The translations under genes and the position numbers were made by a program. 22,496 nt of DNA from Puniceicoccales bacterium (GTDB lineage Bacteria; Verrucomicrobiota; Verrucomicrobiia; Opitutales; LL51). Of this stretch, positions 15,077-22,496 are shown piece by piece. Under the pieces are notes generated by a model. That model saw only the letters and a program-made list of their open reading frames with translations. It had not been told where the DNA came from and ran no database searches. Location of the stretch: assembly GCA_031278845.1 (NCBI GenBank), contig JAITJQ010000095.1, positions 1 to 22,496 on the forward strand, written 5' to 3'. How positions within the stretch are numbered: the first letter of the stretch is position 1; each line of letters opens with the position of its first letter.

Positions 15077-15829
15077 ATGAAAAATATGAATCAGTTAAAA
15101 GTAATGTTACCACTTATCCTCGGGTTCAGTGGTATTGTGCAGGGGAGTAGTGGTGATGATCTTCGGAATGATGTGGGAGTTGGTCCTTCTTCCGTTTTCA
15201 TGCATCCTGCTGAGCAGGTACCAGTGCCGGAAGAAAGGCAAGTTTATCTCATCTATGATGCTGGAAGAGATTGGTTAATTTTCGAAAGTAAGCGGTTTGT
15301 TTTTTTAAACGGTAAGGGGGATCCCATCTTTTTCCCGGAAATTGAATTAGCTGATTTTTTGCATGCAGCCAAATGTGTCGCATTGCCCCGGTGTTTATTC
15401 AAGAGAATTGCTAGCAAAGAGGTCTGCAGTTCTATGGAGGCAACATATGGCAATAGCGAGATTGGAGACGAAATCCGTAGACGTGCTAACCGTATAAAAT
15501 CCCGTCTATTCAATAAAGCAAGAAAAGGAGAGCCTTTTATGATTTTAATGGAAGAGGGCAGGGCCAATGGCGGTCCTTTCCTTATGGTAGATTGCCAAAC
15601 TGAAAAGTCGTATCGTTCGATACTCGGTGGGGTGGATATGAAAGCTATCTATCGCGTCGAAGTTTCCAAGACGCTTTATAAAAAACTGATAACACGTACT
15701 TTGGGCCAGAAAATAGGACTCGTATATCAAGTTATTCTCGATACTTCGAAGACTACGTCTGCTACTTTGGCGGTTGCGGCTTTGGTGGGTATAGGCATCG
15801 AGGGGCTATATTTGTATTTTTTTAGCTAA
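15077..15829 (+). CDS. Exported protein of unknown function with C-terminal membrane segment
   Basis: I do not recognise this 250-residue protein. It starts with a probable signal peptide (two Lys, then a hydrophobic stretch MLPLILGFSGIVQG, with likely cleavage near residue 23). The middle is soluble and mixed, with a DAGRDWLIFESKRFVFLNGKG beta-like stretch, four cysteines and a basic helical region RRRANRIKSRLFNKARKG (about 134-151). The last 25 residues, from about TSATLAVAALVG to the end FFS, form a hydrophobic helix that could anchor it in a membrane. AAAGGA precedes the ATG and a promoter lies at 15026-15054. It is divergent from the ATP/ADP translocase gene across 240 bases. A secreted or surface role is an inference from its topology only. 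Confidence 0.8.
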   Translation: MKNMNQLKVMLPLILGFSGIVQGSSGDDLRNDVGVGPSSVFMHPAEQVPVPEERQVYLIYDAGRDWLIFESKRFVFLNGKGDPIFFPEIELADFLHAAKCVALPRCLFKRIASKEVCSSMEATYGNSEIGDEIRRRANRIKSRLFNKARKGEPFMILMEEGRANGGPFLMVDCQTEKSYRSILGGVDMKAIYRVEVSKTLYKKLITRTLGQKIGLVYQVILDTSKTTSATLAVAALVGIGIEGLYLYFFS

Positions 15830-15874
15830 GTAAAGTGTAGCCTTAGTTTCGATTTCTAAAGACTTTTTTAGTTA

Positions 15875-15907
15875 GCCCGCCCTCGGCGCGAAGCGCCGAG
15901 GGCGGGC
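15875..15907. repeat. Perfect 15-bp hairpin downstream of the exported protein gene
   Basis: Arms 15875-15889 and 15893-15907 are perfectly complementary around GAA. It overlaps a second small hairpin, GGCC-TTC-GGCC. It lies between two convergent genes and may end both transcripts, although no T-run follows. Confidence 0.75.
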
Positions 15908-15918
15908 CTTCGGCCCCT

Positions 15919-16019
15919 GCGGATTGATCCAGTGGCAGTGCCACTGGATCAATCCGCACCCCGGGTCCAGGGAATGGTATTCCCTGGCAGGGGGTTCAAG
16001 GGGGAAGGATTCCCCCTTG
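15919..16019 (+). repeat. Composite repeat A-C-G, copy downstream of the SNF2 and exported protein genes
   Basis: Hairpin A (15919-15957) has the same arms as at 13151 and an AGT loop. Hairpin C (15967-15987) is CCAGG-GAAT-GGT-ATTC-CCTGG. Module G (15988-16019) matches 13222-13254. The A-to-C gap is 9 bases here and 11 there. The repeat ends five bases before the SNF2 stop codon. Confidence 0.85.
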
Positions 16020-16023
16020 TTCT

Positions 16024-18495
16024 TTATTGTTCTTCCGTTTGTAGGAGTTCAGAAATGTGTTCGAGGAAAAATTCGGAACCCCATTGCCTTGATTTTAGGG
16101 AATCGATAATTTCATTGAATAGGGAACTCTTTTTCTCCTGAAGCCGTTGAATACCGGATTCGATGGAATTTTGGGTGATAAATCGGTAAACGGTAACATT
16201 TTTTTCCTGTCCAATGCGGTGAACGCGATCCATAGCTTGTTTTTCCGTCGAAGGATTCCACCACGGATCCATGAGAAATACGGATTCGGCGGCCGTTAGC
16301 GTAATGCCGATGCCGCCGGCCTTCAGCGAAATGAGAATAATCGCATCGTTCGGAGTATTTTGAAAATGATCGACGATCACGTTGCGGTTTTTCGTTGCAC
16401 CGACGATTTCAAATAAATCCAACTTCGGGAAATAGTCCTTCAGCATCGCCTTGATACGTTGTAAAAAGGTTACAAATTGACTGAAGATGACTATTTTTTT
16501 CGGTGCTCCAGAAAATTCCCGCCCCAACATGTCCCGCAACAATACCAGTTTGCAACTGTCCTCGATGGTAGCCATAACATTCGGTACAATTCCCGGATCA
16601 CAGGCCACTTGCCGTAGCCGTGTCAATGCGGAGAGTATGCCAAAACGGTGATTTTTTAGATCGAATTGGTTCTTTTCGTTGCCGTAGCGCTTAATCGTAG
16701 CATGGATGAAGTTTTTATAAATCATTTGTTGCAGCGAAGTCATTTCACAGGGCACATTGATTTCAAGTTTCTGCGGCAGCTCCTGGACAACGGCCTCCTT
16801 CGTCCGACGAAGCATGAAGGGGGCAATTTGTTTTTTAACCCTTTCGACGATATCCTCCGTTTTACACATTTCGATGAAGTGGTTCTTTTCTCCCAGTAAC
16901 CCCGGCATCAGGAAGCGGAAAATACTCCACAAATCCATCAGATTATTTTCAATCGGTGTGCCGCTGAGTGCCAGTCGCCACTTGGAACGAATCGCCGCGC
17001 AGGCATGGAATCCCTTTGTGGTCGGATTTTTAATAAATTGGGCTTCATCGAGAACCGCCAGTTGAAATGATTTCTTCGTAATTTTTGTCTTATGGCGACG
17101 CATCTGCGTGTAGCTGACTACCCAAATGTTGACATTCGGTTCTTCTAAATCTGATTCGGCCGAAAAAATTTCAACCCTCAGTTTCGGGAAAAATTTTTCC
17201 GCCTCGCTTTTCCAAACGTAAACCACACTCGCCGGGCAAACGACGATCGTTTGCTGTTCCGCGTTTATTTTAGAGATAAATGTGAGCACTTGGATCGTCT
17301 TTCCGAGACCCATATCGTCGGCGACGAGCCCGTGGAATCCGTGCTGCAGGATGTGGTTAATCCACAGAACGCCTTCCCGTTGGTAGGAGCGCAAAATTTT
17401 GGGAAGAATAAAGGATCTTTTAGGCGGAGCCGCAAAGGATTGCTTCCATTCGATAATTTGCGGACTGTCCTCGTAGGGAATATCGGCCCGGCTAAAAATG
17501 GAGTAGAGCATGTAGCGGGGAATTTCGCCGTTGAATTTACTCAAAACCGATTGCTGAATGCGGGCACTGGCAATTTCCCGACTCGACATCCGTACGGCCC
17601 CAAATCCATCGATGAACATGGGTCCCCCATCGCCGCGTAAGAGTTTTTTGGCGACGTTCTGGGGAGCGGAAAATTCTTTGTTGGAGAGTTTTAGCGAAAG
17701 GTTGATCACATGGGTCCGATATTCCCGTTCCTCGGCCGAAAAGATCGCGCGAACTTCCTTCGTTCCCTGGCGTAACTTTTGCACATTGTCGTCCATCTGA
17801 ATGATAAAATGCTCGCTCCAACGGGAAAGCGTGGAACGACAAAAATCAATGGCCATGGAAACATTGGCGATGCGGTATTCCTTGTTCTTTTTGAAAAGGA
17901 GGAAGCCGGCCTTACGCGTTAGGTGAATGAGCTTGACGACGGTGTTGCGATCCCGATCGGAAACGACATTCCCGCAGCGGGATAGATGATCCGGAAAGAC
18001 GAGTTTCCCATTGGCGGTCCAATAGGCTTTAAAACACAGATTTTGTCCGGACATATAGAACGACAGGCGCAGGGCCTTGGGCGCTTGGACGCTTTCTTCA
18101 TCGCCGCTATCACTCGTAATTTTATCCGCAGCGCTCTCCTGATCACTCTCCGGTGCAAAGAGCGCCTCCTGCTTATCGAGGATGACCTCGTCGATGGCGA
18201 GAAGCGCCGCTACGGCTGGCTTACTGTTATCGAAAAGCGAAGAACGTGCCGATAACTGTCCATCTTCGAGATCCACTACAGCGAAGAATTGCGACTTGTT
18301 ACTGCCAAGGTAGCGCACAATCACGTCGTCGGGACGAATCTCGATCTCCTTAATTGTATGCTTGTCCAAAAAATCTATACCCTCACGGATATCGCTACTG
18401 GAAAAAGATTTTTGCCAATCATTGGTAGCAAAAATGTCCATCCACTTTTCGAGCGATTGCCGCTTAAACGTAACTGCTGGCGAACGATTATACAT
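16024..18495 (-). CDS. SNF2-family helicase/ATPase
   Basis: Swi2/Snf2 ATPases are double-stranded DNA translocases that remodel protein-DNA complexes. In bacteria, RapA-type and SWIM-linked members recycle RNA polymerase or act in repair, but the role of this one is not evident. The 823-residue protein has about 360 N-terminal residues without recognisable motifs, then LRSYQREG, Walker A DMGLGKT (394-400), motif II DEAQ (483-486), SGTPIEN (511-517), and the C-terminal lobe ending in DPWWNPSTEKQAMDRVHRIGQ-type motif VI (RVHRIGQ at 757-763). No SWIM zinc motif is seen at the N-terminus, although longer relatives often carry one. Similar proteins occur in Chlamydiae and Verrucomicrobia. It diverges from dnaG and has its own promoter. 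Confidence 0.9.
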   Translation of the reverse strand: MYNRSPAVTFKRQSLEKWMDIFATNDWQKSFSSSDIREGIDFLDKHTIKEIEIRPDDVIVRYLGSNKSQFFAVVDLEDGQLSARSSLFDNSKPAVAALLAIDEVILDKQEALFAPESDQESAADKITSDSGDEESVQAPKALRLSFYMSGQNLCFKAYWTANGKLVFPDHLSRCGNVVSDRDRNTVVKLIHLTRKAGFLLFKKNKEYRIANVSMAIDFCRSTLSRWSEHFIIQMDDNVQKLRQGTKEVRAIFSAEEREYRTHVINLSLKLSNKEFSAPQNVAKKLLRGDGGPMFIDGFGAVRMSSREIASARIQQSVLSKFNGEIPRYMLYSIFSRADIPYEDSPQIIEWKQSFAAPPKRSFILPKILRSYQREGVLWINHILQHGFHGLVADDMGLGKTIQVLTFISKINAEQQTIVVCPASVVYVWKSEAEKFFPKLRVEIFSAESDLEEPNVNIWVVSYTQMRRHKTKITKKSFQLAVLDEAQFIKNPTTKGFHACAAIRSKWRLALSGTPIENNLMDLWSIFRFLMPGLLGEKNHFIEMCKTEDIVERVKKQIAPFMLRRTKEAVVQELPQKLEINVPCEMTSLQQMIYKNFIHATIKRYGNEKNQFDLKNHRFGILSALTRLRQVACDPGIVPNVMATIEDSCKLVLLRDMLGREFSGAPKKIVIFSQFVTFLQRIKAMLKDYFPKLDLFEIVGATKNRNVIVDHFQNTPNDAIILISLKAGGIGITLTAAESVFLMDPWWNPSTEKQAMDRVHRIGQEKNVTVYRFITQNSIESGIQRLQEKKSSLFNEIIDSLKSRQWGSEFFLEHISELLQTEEQ

Positions 18496-18525
18496 ATCTA
18501 TGCTTATCTCACTAAAGATTCTCTA

Positions 18526-18554
18526 ATTCTGCAAAAAAAAAATAAAAGTATCAA
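18526..18554 (-). promoter_or_regulatory. Promoter for the SNF2 helicase gene
   Basis: On the minus strand TTGATA (18549-18554) and CAGAAT (18526-18531) are separated by 17 bases that include a run of ten T. The start site would lie about 24 bases before the ATG. Confidence 0.5.
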
Positions 18555-18601
18555 GTGTTTTCTGGAATTTATTTTTTTTATTGCTTTTTAGTTTTTTAGG
18601 C

Positions 18602-18618
18602 TCACAAAACTGTTGTGA
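18602..18618. promoter_or_regulatory. Possible operator between SNF2 helicase and dnaG
   Basis: TCACAA and TTGTGA form a 6-bp inverted repeat with a 5-base spacer in the divergent intergenic region. A regulator binding there could affect both genes. With arms this short it could be chance. Confidence 0.25.
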
Positions 18619-18709
18619 ATTACAGCGATTGGAGGTCATTCGTAGGGGGAATACCTTTGGAATGAAGGTACTTGAGTTTTTATCGAAAATTTTTTTCGTA
18701 GGAAGTTGA

Positions 18710-20515
18710 ATGCCAATCAAACGGGAGTGTATTGAGCGTATTAAAGCGGCGGCCGATTTGTACGATATCGTTTCGGGATACGTACAGCTCAAGCGTTCCG
18801 GGGGGAGTTGGAAGGGATTAAGTCCGTTTACGGTTGAAAAGACACCGTCTTTTTTTGTTCATCCCGAAAAAAGTTTTTTCAAATGTTTTAGTACCGGCTA
18901 TGCGGGGGACATCTTTCGTTTTTTGGAACTCAAAGAGAATTTTTCCTTTCTTGAAGCCGTCGAATGGCTCGCCAAACGCTACGGTATTCCGATCGAGTAC
19001 GAAAACGACCGGTTGCCAAAGGGCTATTCCAAAAATGAATTGCTGGATATTCACGAGGAAGCGGCGGCCTATTATCAGAAAAAATTCCAGGAGAATAGGG
19101 AAGTCCAGCGCTACTGGACGGAAGCTCGTCACTTTTCCCTGGATGCGGCAAAGCGCTACGGTATCGGTTGGGCTCCGAATTTTGATCAGGGGTTACTGAC
19201 GTTGCTGATGCGGAAAAAATACACTGCCGAGGCGCTCCAGCAGTGTGGATTATTGCGGTGGAATGAAAAGGATAAAAAACGATTTTTTTTGCGCTTTGTC
19301 GGACGCCTTATGATTCCGATTTATGACGTACAGGATCGGGTGATTGCTTTTTCCGGACGTATTATCGAAGCGTGTGACGACTATGCCAAGTATATTAATT
19401 CTCCCGAAACGCCTATTTTTCATAAGGGTACCGTATTATTCGGACTGAACCATGCGCGAAAATTTGTTTCCGATCGTTTGATCATCGTAGAGGGACCATT
19501 GGATGTATTGCGTTGTTGGGAGAGCGGGATAGACGAAGCGGTAGCGCCTCAGGGGACGGGCGTCACGGAAATGCAGATGAATCTGCTGCGGCGTTACGTA
19601 TCGAAGGTCCTATGCCTCATGGATGGCGATGGAGCTGGCCAAAAATGTGCCCAACGGGTCGTGGAACTCGCCTTTAAAACGAGCATAGAATGCCAAATGG
19701 CGACCCTAGATGCGACGGACGATCCCGATTCACTCTTGCTCCGAGAGGGGAAAAATGGTTTGGAGAAATTGAAAAGGGAGTCGATGATCCAATTTCTATC
19801 GCGCACCCTATTACCAAACGGTACCGAAGCGACGGCCATTGAAAAGGAGGCTTTTTTGAAAAAAATCTATGGCATGATCCACGATTGCGATTCGGAGGTG
19901 ACGCGTAGGGTTTATCTGGAAGAGTTAACGCACCGCCTCAATCTCGATCGCAATGCGATCCTCAAGGACTTCTATAATTTTTGTGGCGATATGAAATTCA
20001 CCTTACCGCTATCGAAGGTTCAAAACGCACATGGAAATGCTTCTTCAAAAACAGAAAAATTGCGAACGGCGGAGTACGACCTGCTTTCGCTGATTCTACA
20101 CCACGAAGCGTTGGGAGCTAAGATTGCGGAGACGATCGATGATCGTTGGGTTCGGGATAACGTCCATGGCTACTTGCTGCTAAAGGTTCTAGGTGAGATC
20201 CGAGAAAATATGTGGGAAGGGCCGCAGAGCAGTAGCAGGGCATTTACTCCGGAGGAATTAAATGAACTTTTTTCGATTTTAGCCCTTGACGATAAGGTGG
20301 AAGATCCTATTGAAGCAATAAATGGCTGTCTACATTCGATTTGTGCTACTTTTGCCAAAGATCAGTTGACGGCAATTAATCAAAAGGAGTTAATGCAAAG
20401 AAAATTTGCAAAAAGTGAAAATTCGCTTGACGAAGTAGATTTTTTTCAAAATCTGCAGAGGGAGCGGGCGCGTTTGCGTCGTCTGTTGTTTGTTTGTCCG
20501 AGAATAGAAGCGTAG
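18710..20515 (+). CDS. dnaG: DNA primase DnaG with altered zinc-binding domain
   Basis: DnaG lays RNA primers for replication. The 601-residue protein has the usual order: N-terminal zinc-ribbon region (1-100), TOPRIM catalytic core and a C-terminal helicase-binding region. In the core, VEGPLDVLR replaces the usual VEGYMD and DGDGAGQK gives the conserved Asp pair. In the zinc region the framework KGL-PF--EKTPSF-V is intact, but the ligands are mostly replaced: Ser38 for the first Cys, Thr41 for His and Thr62 for the last Cys, with only Cys59 kept. The domain is therefore probably fold-conserved but metal-free. I recall the same state in Opitutae primases. AGGAAG precedes the ATG, and rpoD follows after 17 bases as in the classic primase-sigma operon. 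Confidence 0.95.
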   Translation: MPIKRECIERIKAAADLYDIVSGYVQLKRSGGSWKGLSPFTVEKTPSFFVHPEKSFFKCFSTGYAGDIFRFLELKENFSFLEAVEWLAKRYGIPIEYENDRLPKGYSKNELLDIHEEAAAYYQKKFQENREVQRYWTEARHFSLDAAKRYGIGWAPNFDQGLLTLLMRKKYTAEALQQCGLLRWNEKDKKRFFLRFVGRLMIPIYDVQDRVIAFSGRIIEACDDYAKYINSPETPIFHKGTVLFGLNHARKFVSDRLIIVEGPLDVLRCWESGIDEAVAPQGTGVTEMQMNLLRRYVSKVLCLMDGDGAGQKCAQRVVELAFKTSIECQMATLDATDDPDSLLLREGKNGLEKLKRESMIQFLSRTLLPNGTEATAIEKEAFLKKIYGMIHDCDSEVTRRVYLEELTHRLNLDRNAILKDFYNFCGDMKFTLPLSKVQNAHGNASSKTEKLRTAEYDLLSLILHHEALGAKIAETIDDRWVRDNVHGYLLLKVLGEIRENMWEGPQSSSRAFTPEELNELFSILALDDKVEDPIEAINGCLHSICATFAKDQLTAINQKELMQRKFAKSENSLDEVDFFQNLQRERARLRRLLFVCPRIEA

Positions 20516-20532
20516 TATCAACTATTAAATAT

Positions 20533-22299
20533 ATGGAGAATAAAAAAACTTCGAGTGGTTCCGATAATAGTGTCAACGAGCGAATGAAAGAACTCATTCG
20601 TTTTGCACGCGGGAAGGGGTACTTAACCTTACAAGATATCAGTGAGTATCTTCCCGAAGGCATTGAAAATCCCGAGGACATCGAGAATGTCATGAATATT
20701 CTCGACAATCTTGAGATTGAGATCGTCGACAGTGAGGAGTCTGAGATCGAAAAGCGGCGGTCCCTAGCGGCTGCGGCTGCGGATAATCCTTCGGAGAACG
20801 TGGGGGAAGATCCGGTACGCATGTATCTCCGTCAGATGGGACAGGTTCCCCTATTGACGCGGGAGGAGGAAATTTCAATTTCTAAGCGCATTGAAAGGGC
20901 GGAGTTACAGGCACAGGACGAGTTATTTTCGATTCATTTGACGGCACCCTTTCAAATCGATCTCGCGGAACGTTTATTAAATCGGGAAGAGCGTTTCGAC
21001 CGAATTGTACTCGATAAAAAGATCGAGAGCCGCGAAGTATACTATCGCATTCTGGAGAGTTCGATTCAGGAGAGCAAATTATTATCGGAAAAAATTCATG
21101 AAATTTGGAACTACCTGCAGAAGACGACCGATGGAAAGGAGCTCAAGCGGGCATCGATCCGTCTGCATCAATTTCAATCACAACTCAAAACAGTAATGAA
21201 GCGTTTCTGCTTCAAGATGAAAATTTTTGAAGATTTTCTGTTGCGTTTGCGTCCCGATTTAAAGCAAATCGAGCAACTATTGCGTGAGATTGGGCGAGTA
21301 AAGACGGTTGCGGAGCGTCGGAAAGTCGATGTGGACGATCAATTGAATCGCATTCGTCGTGCGCTCATGAAATTGGAGGAAAAGTACAATGTTGATCCGG
21401 AGCGCCTATTGGAAATTGTTAAAAATTTCCGCGAGTACATGAAGGAGGCGCACAAGGCAAAGCAGGAGATGGTGGAGGCAAATTTACGCCTGGTGATTAG
21501 CATTGCCAAAAAATATACCAATCGCGGCCTGACCTTCCTGGATCTCATTCAGGAGGGCAACATGGGGCTAATGAAGGCGGTTGAGAAATTTGAGCATCGG
21601 CGTGGGTATAAATTTTCGACCTACGCGACCTGGTGGATTCGTCAGGCGATTACGCGATCCATAGCGGATCAGGCGCGAACAATTCGCATTCCGGTCCACA
21701 TGATTGAGGTGCTAAACCGTGTGATGCAGATTCAGCGACAGTTGCAGCAGGAATTTGGGCACGAAGCAACGGCGGAAGAGGTCTCGAAGGAGATGGATTT
21801 ACCATTGGAGCGGGTAAAAGCGATCATGAAGATGGCGCAGCAGCCGATTTCCCTACAGAGTCCGGTGGGGGACAATGAGGACTCGACTTTTGGTGATTTT
21901 ATCGAAGACAAATCGGCCGATAATCCCTATGATTTGACGGCATACAGCCTATTGCGTGAGAAAATCGATGATGTTTTAGTCAGTTTGAGCGCACGGGAGA
22001 AGGAAGTTTTGATGTTGCGTTTTGGGTTAAAGGATGGCTATAGCCGGACATTGGAAGAGGTGGGGCAGATGTTCCAAGTAACACGGGAGCGCATTCGCCA
22101 AATCGAGGCCAAAGCGTTACGGAAGATGCGACATCCGACGCGTATTCGTCAGTTACATGGATTTTTTGAGGGTGAGTTTACGACAGAGGGCCCTGGATTT
22201 GAAGATTTTACCCATTCGGGGAACTATCAACCTAAGGGTTGCGCGCCCTTAATCCGGATCCAGGAGGCACCGCCTCCTGGATCCGGATTAGCGGATTGA
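20533..22299 (+). CDS. rpoD: Primary sigma factor RpoD with a repeat-encoded C-terminal tail
   Basis: RpoD is the housekeeping sigma-70 that directs RNA polymerase to TTGACA/TATAAT promoters, the type found throughout this window. From the ATG at 20533 it has 588 residues: region 1.1 (about 15-70), region 1.2 with DPVRMYLRQMG (about 93-103), a non-conserved spacer, region 2 with NLRLVISIAKKY and the YATWWIRQAI -10 recognition helix (312-385), region 3, and region 4 with VTRERIRQIEAKALRKMRHP (about 516-535). Conserved sequence stops near LHGFFEGE; about 40 more residues follow, and the last 16 are encoded inside intergenic-type palindromes. A TTG at 20494 would overlap dnaG and is not favoured. 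No strong Shine-Dalgarno is seen, which suggests coupling to dnaG. Confidence 0.95.
   Translation: MENKKTSSGSDNSVNERMKELIRFARGKGYLTLQDISEYLPEGIENPEDIENVMNILDNLEIEIVDSEESEIEKRRSLAAAAADNPSENVGEDPVRMYLRQMGQVPLLTREEEISISKRIERAELQAQDELFSIHLTAPFQIDLAERLLNREERFDRIVLDKKIESREVYYRILESSIQESKLLSEKIHEIWNYLQKTTDGKELKRASIRLHQFQSQLKTVMKRFCFKMKIFEDFLLRLRPDLKQIEQLLREIGRVKTVAERRKVDVDDQLNRIRRALMKLEEKYNVDPERLLEIVKNFREYMKEAHKAKQEMVEANLRLVISIAKKYTNRGLTFLDLIQEGNMGLMKAVEKFEHRRGYKFSTYATWWIRQAITRSIADQARTIRIPVHMIEVLNRVMQIQRQLQQEFGHEATAEEVSKEMDLPLERVKAIMKMAQQPISLQSPVGDNEDSTFGDFIEDKSADNPYDLTAYSLLREKIDDVLVSLSAREKEVLMLRFGLKDGYSRTLEEVGQMFQVTRERIRQIEAKALRKMRHPTRIRQLHGFFEGEFTTEGPGFEDFTHSGNYQPKGCAPLIRIQEAPPPGSGLAD
22251..22289. 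repeat. Extended hairpin C inside the rpoD 3' end
   Basis: Arms 22251-22268 and 22272-22289 are an 18-bp perfect palindrome around ACC. The core CCAGG-AGGC...GCCT-CCTGG is the same as at 223-243. It is read in frame as part of rpoD. Confidence 0.85.
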
Positions 22300-22329
22300 T
22301 CCAGCGGCGCTGCCGCTGGATCAATCCGC
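22291..22329. repeat. Palindrome family A, copy 4, containing the rpoD stop codon
   Basis: This is a 39-base hairpin with left arm GCGGATTGATCCAGCGGC and a GCT loop. Compared with 13151 and 15919 one stem pair has changed from T-A to C-G on both sides. The TGA stop of rpoD (22297-22299) lies in the left arm. Confidence 0.85.
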
Positions 22330-22342
22330 AGGGGCCAGAAGC

Positions 22343-22369
22343 CAGCCCCGCGGCTTCGCCGCGGGGCTG
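22343..22369. repeat. 12-bp GC-rich hairpin downstream of rpoD
   Basis: CAGCCCCGCGGC and GCCGCGGGGCTG pair around TTC, followed by TAATTT. It could contribute to termination of dnaG-rpoD transcripts. Confidence 0.7.
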
Positions 22370-22394
22370 CTAATTTAACACAAGAAAAATAAAG

Positions 22395-22437
22395 TGCCGG
22401 GCAAACCGGGCGCATTTTGCGCAGGGTTTGCCCGGCA
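22395..22437. repeat. Two-tier hairpin downstream of rpoD
   Basis: Outer arms TGCCGGGCAAACC and GGTTTGCCCGGCA (13 bp) enclose a short mismatch and an inner GCGCA/TGCGC stem. No other copy is seen in the window. Confidence 0.7.
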
Positions 22438-22451
22438 ACTAAAGGAAAAAC

Positions 22452-22477
22452 AAGTCAAAGAGTCTATTCTTGACCTT
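22452..22477 (-). repeat. Repeat module D, copy 3 (inverted)
   Basis: On the minus strand this reads AAGGTCAAGAATAGACTCTT and then TGACTT. It differs from the copy at 84-107 by a 2-base insertion and is again next to a GCGGCCGAGC arm that runs off the window. Confidence 0.7.
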
Positions 22478-22496
22478 GCGGCCGAGCTCCGTACAA

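Noticed and set aside
22227..22415. Minus-strand ORF of 62 codons opposite the rpoD end
   Set aside because: It consists almost wholly of palindromic repeats read in the reverse frame.

Overview
The window looks like a chromosomal segment of a Gram-negative, host-associated (probably obligately intracellular) bacterium of the Planctomycetes-Verrucomicrobia-Chlamydiae group. An Opitutae/Puniceicoccales-like verrucomicrobium is my best guess. The main clues are an ATP/ADP translocase of the type used by intracellular energy parasites, a GadC-like amino-acid antiporter, lipopolysaccharide genes for Kdo, heptose and phosphoethanolamine, a 33-residue AURKAIP1/COX24-type ribosomal protein, and a DnaG primase whose zinc ligands are replaced. 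The phylum is inferred from remembered family features and was not tested by a search.

Layout. 1-293: a cluster of hairpin repeats. 294-5417 (minus strand): plsY with its own promoter; the tight tig-clpP-nusB-rfaE2 group; an amino-acid permease. 5418-5600: repeats. 5601-9667: gmhB (minus) and ftsY (plus) with abutting start codons, a 309-base stretch with no convincing gene, then birA and a divergent ClpX-like unfoldase. 9668-9877: repeats. 9878-12909 (minus): a phosphoethanolamine transferase-like gene, two tRNA-Ser genes, kdsB and the tiny ribosomal protein gene. 12910-13312: repeats and a terminator. 13313-15829: the ATP/ADP translocase and, divergently, an exported protein I do not recognise. 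15830-16023: repeats. 16024-22299: an SNF2 helicase (minus) divergent from dnaG-rpoD (plus). 22300-22496: repeats. There are no transposases, CRISPR arrays or rRNA genes.

How the genes fit together. Kdo activation (KdsB), ADP-heptose synthesis (GmhB, RfaE2) and a lipid A modifying enzyme point to an intact LPS core. PlsY, ClpP, trigger factor, FtsY, NusB, DnaG and RpoD are housekeeping. The translocase and permease imply import of host ATP and amino acids. Most recognisable promoters are sigma-70 type, TTGAnn with a 17-base spacer and a TATAAT-like box.

The most unusual feature is a set of modular palindromic repeats that fills nearly every intergenic space at gene 3' ends. Their stems vary by paired, compensatory changes. 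Two near-identical composite copies flank the translocase/exported-protein pair in direct orientation, and another repeat encodes the last 16 residues of RpoD. The other main points of interest are the ClpX-like protein with no zinc finger and a tandem second C-terminal domain, and the primase without zinc ligands.
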